A stretch of DNA of 64,000 bases from an uncultured Collinsella sp. (lineage in GTDB: Bacteria; Actinomycetota; Coriobacteriia; Coriobacteriales; Coriobacteriaceae): positions 46,236-110,235 of the forward strand of contig CATYZI010000002.1 in NCBI GenBank assembly GCA_958415625.1, written 5' to 3'. Both the position numbers and the translations under genes were made by a program. The notes beneath the pieces are model-generated. The model worked only from the letters and a program-made list of their open reading frames with translations, did not search any database and was not told the origin of the DNA. Positions 9,357 through 16,529 of this stretch are shown here, one piece after another; within the stretch, counting starts at the first letter, position 1; every line of letters begins with the position of its first letter.

Positions 9357-10730
9357 ATGGACATAACCATCTCCCTTATCACCACCCTCGTTTTGACCCT
9401 CATCAACGGCTACTTCTCTATGTCCGAGATGGCGCTCACCACGGCCAAGCGCGCCGTGCTGGAGCACGAGGCCGAGGAAGGCGACAAGCGCGCCGAGCGT
9501 GCCATTAAGCTGGCTGCCGACTCCGACCAACTGCTCGCCACCATCCAGGTCGCCATCACGCTCGTGGGCTTCGCCTCGTCTGCCGTCGCCTCGACGAGCC
9601 TGTCCGACCCGCTCGCCACGTGGCTCATGAGCTTTGGCATCGCGCCGCTCTCCGCCATCGCGCGCGGCCTGGCGCCGGTCATCATCACCGTCGCCGTCGC
9701 CTTTGTGTCCATCGTGATCGGCGAGCTCGTGCCCAAGCGCATCGGCCTTGCTAACGCCGAGGGCGTATCCAAGCAGGTCGTGGGACCGCTCTCCGTATTC
9801 CAAAAGATCGCCCGTCCGCTCGTGTGGCTGACTGGCGCTTGCTCCGATGGCCTGGCCCGCATTCTGCGCATCAAGAGTGCCGACGACCGTCAGAACGTCT
9901 CGGAAGAAGAGATCAAGTACATGGTCTCGGAGCAGGACGACCTGCTCGACGAGGAAAAGCGTATGATCCACGAGATCTTCGACCTGGGCGACACCGTTGC
10001 CCGCGAGGTCATGGTGCCGCGCGTGGACACCACCATGTGCGAGGACGACGAGACGGTCGCCGACGTGTTGTCCACCATGCGCCAGACCGGCTTCAGCCGC
10101 ATCCCCGTCTATCACGAGGACCCCGACAACGTCGCGGGCATCGCGCACATCAAGGACCTGATCCAGCCCGCGCTCGACGGTAAGGGCGACCAGCCCATCG
10201 CCGGCTTTTTGCGCGACGCCACCTTTGTGCCCGACACCAAGGACATCCTGCCGCTGCTGTCCGAGATGCAGACCTCGCACGACCAGATCGTGGTCGTCGT
10301 GGATGAGTACGGCGGCACGGCCGGCATCATCACCATCGAGGACATCGTCGAGGAGATCGTGGGCGAGATCGAGGACGAGTTCGACCCCGACAACAAGTAC
10401 CTCACGCGCCTTTCGCGCCGCGAGTGGCTCGTCGATGGGCGTTTTTCGTGCGATGACGCGATTGAGCTTGGTTGGCCGCTCGAGGAAAGCGATGATTATG
10501 AGACCATCGCCGGCTGGATCTTGGAGCTTTGCGACTCAGTGCCCGACATCGGAGAGGTGTTTGAGGTCGCGGGGTACAAGTTTAAAGTGCAGTCGATGCG
10601 TGGCCAGCGCATCTCGCTCATTCGCGTGATCGCTCCGGCCGAAACCGATAAGAAGGATTCCGAGTCTTCGGTAGACGAGCCGACGACGTCGGGTGCGGGT
10701 TCCGCGAATCCGCACGACGGCGACGAGTAG
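9357..10730 (+). CDS. CNNM/CorC (HlyC) family transporter-associated protein
   Basis: 457 residues from the ATG at 9357, chosen because MDITISLITTLVLTLI begins the first membrane helix. Domain order is a DUF21 (CNNM) membrane domain at about residues 1-185, a pair of CBS domains at about 200-325 (REVMVPRVDTTMCEDDETV and FVPDTKDILPLL) and a CorC_HlyC domain at about 340-430. The extreme C-terminus is acidic and disordered. Family members move or regulate Mg2+ and Co2+, with CBS domains binding Mg-ATP. This is the first of several divalent-cation genes in the window. Confidence 0.9.
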   Translation: MDITISLITTLVLTLINGYFSMSEMALTTAKRAVLEHEAEEGDKRAERAIKLAADSDQLLATIQVAITLVGFASSAVASTSLSDPLATWLMSFGIAPLSAIARGLAPVIITVAVAFVSIVIGELVPKRIGLANAEGVSKQVVGPLSVFQKIARPLVWLTGACSDGLARILRIKSADDRQNVSEEEIKYMVSEQDDLLDEEKRMIHEIFDLGDTVAREVMVPRVDTTMCEDDETVADVLSTMRQTGFSRIPVYHEDPDNVAGIAHIKDLIQPALDGKGDQPIAGFLRDATFVPDTKDILPLLSEMQTSHDQIVVVVDEYGGTAGIITIEDIVEEIVGEIEDEFDPDNKYLTRLSRREWLVDGRFSCDDAIELGWPLEESDDYETIAGWILELCDSVPDIGEVFEVAGYKFKVQSMRGQRISLIRVIAPAETDKKDSESSVDEPTTSGAGSANPHDGDE

Positions 10731-10754
10731 GACAAGGAAGAGTAGGGGAGAGTT

Positions 10755-11588
10755 ATGGCAGGCCTGTTCAACATCCTTAAGGTCACCGTCAGTGAGGACA
10801 AGATCTGCGCGCATGTGCTGGTGAACCCCGGCATGCCGCTCATGACCTCGGAGGACATCGAGGCCACGGCGCGCGTGTACTACCTGGTGCCCGCGATTGC
10901 CAAGCACCTGTGCCTGGGCGATTCCGGCCGCGAGTTCCAGGACTGCATGGGTCAGACCGAGCTCTGCCACCTGCTGGAGCACGTGACGGTCGAGCTCATG
11001 AACGAGACCGGTCTTGCCGGTAGCATCTCGTGCGGCCGCACGCGCGTAAGCGAGCATGACGAGCGTGTCTTTGAGGTCGAGCTTTCGTGTCCCGACGACG
11101 CACTGGCCATCGGTGCGCTGTCGTCGGCCACCTTTATGATGGACTGGGCGTACCTGCACGCCGACCAGCCTGCCCCCGACGTGGAAGGCACGGTCGCGGG
11201 CCTGCGCAACCTGGTGCTGGGCATGCGCGCCGAGGCCGAGGGCAAGGATCCTCACGAGGCCGTCGCCGCTGCGAACGGCGAAGATGCTGCCGAGGACGAG
11301 GGCGCTGACGAGGGCGATGTGCCGGTCGACGCCGAGCCCGTTGCCGATGCGACCGCCGAGCCCGTTCCCACCGAGCCCCAGGGCGTCCCCAACTTTGACG
11401 ACGAGCCCCAGGTGGCGATTGATACCGAGGGCGCGGTTGCCGAGAACCACGGGGCCTCCGCTGCCGTCTTTGGCGGTGCGGCGACGGTTCCGGCAGGACC
11501 TGCGCATGAGGGCGGCCTGCCGCTCGTGGACGGCGCCGGCGAGGACCCGGGTGCCACGGTGGCCATGCCGGCTGTGCCTCAGGAGTAG
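10755..11588 (+). CDS. Orphan cyanophycin synthetase N-domain-like protein
   Basis: 277 residues; GGGGAGAG precedes the ATG, 24 bp after the CorC-like gene. Residues about 1-150 carry a segment with ELCHLLEHVTVELMN followed by CGRTRVSEHDERVFEVEL. This matches the conserved pattern of the N-terminal domain of cyanophycin synthetase (HxxEHVALELQ, then GRTR, then VYxVVxEY) as I recall it. No ATP-grasp or Mur-ligase-like domain follows. Residues 150-277 are instead Ala/Pro/Glu/Asp-rich and look disordered. It may bind a peptide or polymer without synthesising it, or be a diverged remnant. The function is not known. Confidence 0.6.
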   Translation: MAGLFNILKVTVSEDKICAHVLVNPGMPLMTSEDIEATARVYYLVPAIAKHLCLGDSGREFQDCMGQTELCHLLEHVTVELMNETGLAGSISCGRTRVSEHDERVFEVELSCPDDALAIGALSSATFMMDWAYLHADQPAPDVEGTVAGLRNLVLGMRAEAEGKDPHEAVAAANGEDAAEDEGADEGDVPVDAEPVADATAEPVPTEPQGVPNFDDEPQVAIDTEGAVAENHGASAAVFGGAATVPAGPAHEGGLPLVDGAGEDPGATVAMPAVPQE

Positions 11589-11667
11589 GCCTACGCGTTT
11601 ATCACCATCACGTACCTGCGCCTTTGCCGTACGCAGATGAGCGGAGCGGCAAGTGATGCGCTGCGGG

Positions 11668-11673
11668 TATAAT
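11668..11673 (+). promoter_or_regulatory. -10 promoter element TATAAT
   Basis: A perfect TATAAT lies about 50 bp upstream of the YtxH-like gene, after 136 bp of otherwise empty intergenic DNA. No good -35 is visible. It probably drives the YtxH and PRC-barrel gene pair. Confidence 0.5.
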
Positions 11674-11724
11674 GGACAGCATTCAAACGGTGGGCACCGA
11701 CGTGCCCGCAGGAGAGGAATGATC

Positions 11725-12114
11725 ATGGGTAAGACTTTCAGCTTTGTCTCCGGCGCACTTTTTGGTGCTGCTGCCGGCGCTATTATCGGTGTTGCTCTGG
11801 CCCCGCGCTCGGGCGCCGAGACCCGCGCCATGGCTGCCGATATCGCCAACGACGCCTGGGACAATATGCGCGACACCTACGAGCACAGCGCCGAGGAGGC
11901 CCGTGCCGCGGTGAATGACTTTGGCCCGATGGTCGACGCCAAGACCGACGACCTGCGCGCCAAGGTCGACCTGGCCCGCGAGCGCATGGACCAGCTGCGC
12001 GAGCAGCTCAACGACGCCATTTCGGGCGGCAACGTGACGCCTGCCGCCGACGTCGTGGTCGAGAACGCCGTCGAGGCTGATACCGAGGCCGCGGAGCCCT
12101 CGACCGAGGCATAA
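11725..12114 (+). CDS. YtxH domain-containing protein
   Basis: 129 residues. The start at 11725 has GGAGAGG seven bases upstream; ATG 11719 is an alternative. The N-terminus has a glycine/alanine-rich membrane segment, FVSGALFGAAAGAIIGVALAP, followed by a long charged amphipathic helix, the hallmark of the YtxH (gas-vesicle GvpP-like) family. The stop codon TAA overlaps the next ATG (TAATG), so the PRC-barrel protein is co-translated. Members are often stress-related and their biochemical role is not defined. Confidence 0.8.
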   Translation: MGKTFSFVSGALFGAAAGAIIGVALAPRSGAETRAMAADIANDAWDNMRDTYEHSAEEARAAVNDFGPMVDAKTDDLRAKVDLARERMDQLREQLNDAISGGNVTPAADVVVENAVEADTEAAEPSTEA

Positions 12115-12869
12115 TGCGCGCCGGGGATTTTGTCGGCGCCAAGATCTATCGCAAGCCTACCGAGGACAAGCGCACCAAAAAGGACGGCACGCCGCGCAGC
12201 CCTAAAAAGCTCGGAAAGATTCACTTTCCGGTCTTTACCCCGGGCGGTACGCGTGTGGTCGGCTTTATGGTCCGCCAGTCCGATATCGCGGGCATGATCG
12301 AGCGTCCCGATCGATTCGTAGCGCTCGACGCCATTGGTGTCTACGAGGGCGCCATTGCGGTCGATGACGTCAAGGACACGTACGATGCCGCCGCCGCCAA
12401 GCGCCTCGACATCAACCTGGACGATTGCATCATCTGGGTCGGTATGGACGTGCGCACGGAATCGGGCGACGTCGTGGGCTATTGCTCGGACGTTGAGTTC
12501 AAGCCACGTTCGGGCATCGTGCAGGCATTCTATGTGACCGCCGGTGCTGCTTCGAGTGTTTTGGTTGGTGACACGCAGGTGCCGCCGACGATGCTACGCG
12601 GCTACGAGAACGGTGCGATGGTCGTCTCGGACGAGGTCAAGTCGCTTGGGTATTCGGGCGGTGCGGCCGCCAAGGCCGCCGAGGCCAGCGTCGTGGTGGG
12701 CGACAAGGTCAAAAAGGGCGCCAAGGTGCTCGACGACAAGGGATCGGTCGCCGTGGACAAAGGCAGTCGCGCACTGGGCAAGCAGCTCGGCAAGACGCGC
12801 GGCATGTTCAAGGCCTTTAAGGACGAATACCAAAAGGCGAGCGGAGGCTCGTCAAAAGCTACAAAATAG
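12114..12869 (+). CDS. PRC-barrel domain protein
   Basis: 251 residues, translationally coupled to the YtxH gene through TAATG. Residues about 1-85 and about 90-170 each resemble a PRC-barrel-like beta fold, as in KIHFPVFTPGGTRVVGFMV and DVRTESGDVVGYCSDVEF. The C-terminal 80 residues are Lys/Ala/Gly-rich and probably helical and disordered. PRC-barrels mediate RNA or protein contacts in diverse proteins, and the same fold begins the MgtE-like protein 1.8 kb downstream. No enzymatic residues are visible. Confidence 0.6.
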   Translation: MRAGDFVGAKIYRKPTEDKRTKKDGTPRSPKKLGKIHFPVFTPGGTRVVGFMVRQSDIAGMIERPDRFVALDAIGVYEGAIAVDDVKDTYDAAAAKRLDINLDDCIIWVGMDVRTESGDVVGYCSDVEFKPRSGIVQAFYVTAGAASSVLVGDTQVPPTMLRGYENGAMVVSDEVKSLGYSGGAAAKAAEASVVVGDKVKKGAKVLDDKGSVAVDKGSRALGKQLGKTRGMFKAFKDEYQKASGGSSKATK

Positions 12870-12890
12870 CGACGTACCAAATGATGGGAG

Positions 12891-12920
12891 GCAAGCCGGA
12901 GACCTGTTGCTCCGGCTTGC
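12891..12920 (+). terminator. Hairpin, probable terminator
   Basis: Perfect 11-bp stem, arms 12891-12901 and 12910-12920, followed by TGTGTTTA. The weak T-run makes termination plausible but not certain. It separates the PRC-barrel gene from the deacetylase-like gene. Confidence 0.6.
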
Positions 12921-12941
12921 TGTGTTTATGGGGGAGGGCAC

Positions 12942-14348
12942 ATGCGCCAAAACGGATCCAACTTAAACGGGCGTTCGGGTGCGCGTCCGACGGCGCGCCG
13001 CGACCTGGGGCAGCTGCCCAGCGGTCAGCGCCGTCGCCGCCGTAAGCCCGGCGCGATGTACCTCAACCATAGCCGCGGGTTTAGCGACCGCAGCGCGCGC
13101 ATCGGCAACGGGCGCTCGCCGCGCCGACCGTCCCGTCTGCCCTATGCGCTCATTGCCGTGGGCTGTGCGCTCGTGCTGTTTATCGCTGCCGTCGTGGGCT
13201 ACGTCAACCGCAGCGTGGACGTGGAACTTAACGGGCAAAAGACCGCGGTGCGCGTGGGCTCTACGCTGCAGAATCTCATCGACGACCAGGAGTTGACCGA
13301 TACCTACGACGCAGGCGACCTGCTGGCCGTCGATGACAGCGTGCTCAAGCGCCATGGCGGCGAAAAGCTGTCGGTTAAGGTGGACGGCAAGCGCATAAAA
13401 CAGGGCAAATGGGATAGCCGCGAACTTGAGGGCGGCGAGAAGGTGACGGTCAAGGATGGCCGTAACACCTACGAGAAGCACGAGGTTCAGGCTACGGTTA
13501 TCGAGCCCAAGCTCAAGGTCGAGGGCACGGGCGCTATCGAGTATGTGCAGACATGGGGTGTCCAGGGCCGCTCCGAGGTGTGGGTTGGTGAGCAGTCGGG
13601 CAAGACGCAGGACCGCGGCGAGGTTGTGCCCGCCACCGATTGCGTCGTTGCGTGCGCCAGCGTGGCGCCCAAGGGCAACAAAAAGTACGTGGCGCTGACG
13701 TTTGACGAGGGTCCGAGCGGCGCCACCAAACAGATCTTGCAGGTGCTCAAGGAAAAGGGCGTTACCGCGACGTTCTTCCTTTCGGGCGATGCGGCCGAGG
13801 CCTCGCCTGCCACGGCCAAGGCGATTGTCGATGCCGGGTGCGAGATCGGATCCAACAGCTACAGCGACGATTCGCTCAAGGGTCAGGACCGTGAGACGGT
13901 ACGCGAACAGATCACGAAAGGCACCGATGCGATTAAGTCGGCGACCGGCGTGAAGACGATGCTGCTGCGTGCTCCCTACGCTGCCTTTGACGAGCAAAAC
14001 TGGATTGATGCGATGGACCTGGTCTCCGCCGTGGTCTCGTGGAATATTGACTCGGGCGACTGGCTGCTCAACGGTGCCGACGAGCAGGTCTCAACGGTGC
14101 TCGATTCGGTGACGCCGGGCAATATCGTGCTGCTCACCGATAGAGACGAATGCGCCGAGCAGACGCTCGAGGCGCTGCCGCAGATTATCGACGGTCTTGT
14201 CGCCGACGGATACAAGATCGTGACGCTCAGCGACCTGGTCAAGACGGACACATCGCTCAGCAAAAAGCTCACCTCGCTGACGAAGGTCACCATGCCCAAG
14301 GACGCCGTGTTCCCCCAACTTGCCGAGGACGATGACACCACAGAGTAG
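12942..14348 (+). CDS. Polysaccharide deacetylase (NodB)-like membrane protein with altered metal site
   Basis: 468 residues; GGGGGAGGG precedes the ATG. An Arg-rich cytoplasmic N-terminus (1-66) is followed by one membrane segment (about 68-88), then a region resembling DUF348/G5-type repeats (VDVELNGQKTAVRVGSTLQNL) and a NodB-like domain from about residue 248. Motif 1 reads TFDEGP (253-258) instead of TFDDGP. Motif 2, normally H-S/T-x-x-H, reads NSYSD (305-309), so both metal-binding His are replaced. Motif 3 RAPY (343-346) is kept. The fold suggests cell-wall glycan binding or processing, but classical metal-dependent deacetylation is doubtful. Confidence 0.75.
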   Translation: MRQNGSNLNGRSGARPTARRDLGQLPSGQRRRRRKPGAMYLNHSRGFSDRSARIGNGRSPRRPSRLPYALIAVGCALVLFIAAVVGYVNRSVDVELNGQKTAVRVGSTLQNLIDDQELTDTYDAGDLLAVDDSVLKRHGGEKLSVKVDGKRIKQGKWDSRELEGGEKVTVKDGRNTYEKHEVQATVIEPKLKVEGTGAIEYVQTWGVQGRSEVWVGEQSGKTQDRGEVVPATDCVVACASVAPKGNKKYVALTFDEGPSGATKQILQVLKEKGVTATFFLSGDAAEASPATAKAIVDAGCEIGSNSYSDDSLKGQDRETVREQITKGTDAIKSATGVKTMLLRAPYAAFDEQNWIDAMDLVSAVVSWNIDSGDWLLNGADEQVSTVLDSVTPGNIVLLTDRDECAEQTLEALPQIIDGLVADGYKIVTLSDLVKTDTSLSKKLTSLTKVTMPKDAVFPQLAEDDDTTE

Positions 14349-14380
14349 TCATTGGGTAGTCGTTTAAGAACGTCCCCAAG
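14346..14380. repeat. Family A REP-like unit overlapping a stop codon
   Basis: A variant of the family A palindrome (TAGTCATTGGG, then AGTCGTTTAAGAACGTCCCC) begins at the stop codon of the deacetylase-like gene, so the repeat supplies the TAG. Confidence 0.6.
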
Positions 14381-14462
14381 GGCTATGTCACGGATACGTC
14401 AGCGTTTGGTATGCCTGCAATGTGCAGCGCATAAATTCGATGCCGCAGGGCGATGCTGATGC

Positions 14463-14660
14463 TATAGTTACTGCGGTTAATGAGGGTCAAGAGAAAGGTT
14501 ACAGGTGAAATCCAAACCTCGACCATACAGTCGATGACCCCATGCAGGTGCTTTTTGCGCATGCACGGGGTGTAAGCGTCGAGCGGCGTGCCGCCCGCGC
14601 ATGCGTATACATATCCAGAAGCCCCCGGACGCCGCACGCGCGGCCGCGTCCGGAGGAATA
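14463..14660 (+). promoter_or_regulatory. Structured 5' leader of the Mg2+ transport genes
   Basis: A TATAGT -10-like box is at 14463-14468. Downstream, GGGTCA (14484-14489) pairs with TGACCC (14535-14540), enclosing two small stems: AGGTT/AACCT (14496-14500 with 14515-14519) and TCGAC/GTCGA (14519-14523 with 14530-14534). A GC-rich hairpin, arms 14625-14632 and 14646-14653, ends inside the GGAGGA Shine-Dalgarno at 14652-14657 and could mask it. The 190-nt leader ahead of a divalent-metal operon suggests a riboswitch or attenuator. I do not recognise the M-box, NiCo or yybP-ykoY consensus in it. Confidence 0.4.
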
Positions 14661-14693
14661 ATGATGGGGAGCACCATTGAATTATCTGAGTGA
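14661..14693 (+). CDS. Possible 10-codon upstream ORF
   Basis: ATGATGGGG starts six bases after the strong GGAGGA site and runs ten codons (MMGSTIELSE) to a TGA. It is in a different frame from the MgtE-like gene and overlaps its TTG start. It ends two bases before an in-frame ATG of that gene at 14695. It may couple translation or be a leader peptide, or the SD may simply serve the TTG. Confidence 0.3.
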   Translation: MMGSTIELSE

Positions 14694-16521
14694 GATGCTC
14701 AAATTGCCGGTCTTGGACGTCGACGGCGAAAAGCTCGGCGTGGTCAACGATTTTGGCATTGCTACCGGCGAAGTTTTTCCGCACGTGACGTCGCTCGCGT
14801 TCCGCGGCCCCGGCAAGACGCCGTTTATGATCAGCTGGCGCAAATGGGTCGACCGTATCGACGAGACGGGCGTGTATCTCAACACGTCTGCCACCAATAT
14901 TCGCTTCTCGTACCTGCAGCCGACCGAGCTCCTGCTGGCGCGCGACGTGCTCAATAAGCAGATCGTCGACACGCAGGGCATGAAGGTCGTGCGCGTCAAC
15001 GACATCAAGTTTTCCATGTCGGGCGAAAACCAGCTGCGCCTGTTGGGTGCCGAGGTCGGTGCCCGCGGTCTGCTGCGCGCGATCAGCCCCGCACTCGAGC
15101 ACGTCGTCGAGGGCTTTATGAAGCACCTGGGCAAGCCGCTCAGCGAGGACATCATCGCTTGGTCCTACATGGACCTGCTCGACCGCTCGACTAAAAACAT
15201 CCAACTCTCGGTGTCGCACAAGACGCTCGGCGAGCTGCACCCTGCCGACATCGCCGACATTATCGAGCAGCTCGACCCGCGCCTACGTGCGCAGGTGTTT
15301 GCGCAGCTCGATACCGCCCAGGCAGCCGAAGCTATCTCGGAGTTCGATGACGACGAGCTTATGACCGAGATGCTCGAGGGCCTGTCCGACACGGACGCAT
15401 CGTCGATGCTGGCCATGATGGACCCGGACGACGCTGCCGACCTGATCGACGAGCTTGATTACGAGAAGGCCGAGAAGCTCCTGCGCCTGATGGGCGTCAA
15501 GGAGGAGAAGGCGATTCGTAACCTGCTGGGGTATGAGGACAACACCGCCGGCCGCATCATGACCTCGGAGTTTGTCTCCCTGCCCGCCACGGCAACGGTC
15601 GGTGACGCCATCGAGGCGATTCGCGAGCTCGACGAGGACTTCGAGAGCGTCTACTACGTCTATACCGAGGATCCGAGCGGCATGCTGACCGGTGTGCTTT
15701 CGCTGCGCACGCTGATCGTAGCCGACCGCGACGCCACGCTGGGTCAGCTGGCCTATCGCGACCTGGTCTACGTGTCGCCCGACGAGGACCAGGAAGACGT
15801 GACGGACGAGATGACCAAGTACGACCTGGTCGCTATCCCCGTCTGCGACGAGAACCGTCATATCCTGGGTATCGTAACCTTCGACGACGCCATGGACGTT
15901 ATCGCCGAGGAGCATCAGGAGGACCTGCAGATCGCCGGTGTCGGCTCGGGCGACAGCGCGTCGGACGACTCGACGAACGTGCTCAGCTGGTTCGTGCATC
16001 GCCAGTACTGGGTTGTTGTATGGGGCATCGCGTCGTGCATCATGGCGACCGTGCTGGGAACGGCGCTCGGCTCCGCGCATCTGGTGGTGTTCCCCATGTG
16101 CGCCATGCCGCTCGTGCTGCTGGCGGCCTCGCGCATGGTGTCGTTCGTCAAGAACTACTTCCTGGAGTATGACGGTCACGACGACGAGCCCAAGCCGTAT
16201 CTGGGGTTCTTCTTCCAGAGCACGGGCATGGGCCTGATTCTGTCGCTCGTGACCTACCTGTGCGCCCAGCTGGTGCGCACCGCTGCGTTCCTCGATGCGC
16301 CCATGTTTGAGGAGCAGCTCTTTACCGGGTGCTTTAATATCGCTGCCATTATTTGCCTGGTTGGCAACATGAGCGCCGTGATTTACCTGATGGTGCTGTT
16401 CTGGCGTGACGAGCATGACCTCAACACGTCGGGCACCGCCATGAACGTCATTGCCGTCATGATTTCGTGTGTGGCGTATTGCATCGCCGCGGTGCTGCTC
16501 GCCATATCAGTCATGGGTTAG
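14677..16521 (+). CDS. MgtE-like protein without pore signature (PRC-barrel, MgtE-N, CBS pair, membrane domain)
   Basis: 614 residues from TTG 14677 (GGGGA seven bases upstream); ATG 14695 would remove six residues. Domains: PRC-barrel-like region about 5-130, MgtE N superhelical domain about 185-290 (LHPADIADIIEQLDP, MDPDDAADLIDEL), two CBS domains about 295-425, then about five membrane segments. The membrane part aligns with MgtE in outline, but the GGNxGTQ signature is absent. The region equivalent to the Mg2+-binding pore segment (ASGPFVTTLVDV) reads TSGTAMNVIAVM, without the Asp. The Mg2+-sensing part therefore looks intact while the channel looks lost. An NRAMP-type transporter follows 8 bp later, so a regulatory subunit role is likely. 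Confidence 0.75.
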   Translation: MNYLSEMLKLPVLDVDGEKLGVVNDFGIATGEVFPHVTSLAFRGPGKTPFMISWRKWVDRIDETGVYLNTSATNIRFSYLQPTELLLARDVLNKQIVDTQGMKVVRVNDIKFSMSGENQLRLLGAEVGARGLLRAISPALEHVVEGFMKHLGKPLSEDIIAWSYMDLLDRSTKNIQLSVSHKTLGELHPADIADIIEQLDPRLRAQVFAQLDTAQAAEAISEFDDDELMTEMLEGLSDTDASSMLAMMDPDDAADLIDELDYEKAEKLLRLMGVKEEKAIRNLLGYEDNTAGRIMTSEFVSLPATATVGDAIEAIRELDEDFESVYYVYTEDPSGMLTGVLSLRTLIVADRDATLGQLAYRDLVYVSPDEDQEDVTDEMTKYDLVAIPVCDENRHILGIVTFDDAMDVIAEEHQEDLQIAGVGSGDSASDDSTNVLSWFVHRQYWVVVWGIASCIMATVLGTALGSAHLVVFPMCAMPLVLLAASRMVSFVKNYFLEYDGHDDEPKPYLGFFFQSTGMGLILSLVTYLCAQLVRTAAFLDAPMFEEQLFTGCFNIAAIICLVGNMSAVIYLMVLFWRDEHDLNTSGTAMNVIAVMISCVAYCIAAVLLAISVMG

Positions 16522-16529
16522 GTGGTCGC

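Noticed and set aside
14463..14660. M-box (Mg2+) or yybP-ykoY (Mn2+) riboswitch before the MgtE-like gene
   Set aside because: The conserved core words of those classes were not found. Kept only as an unassigned structured leader.
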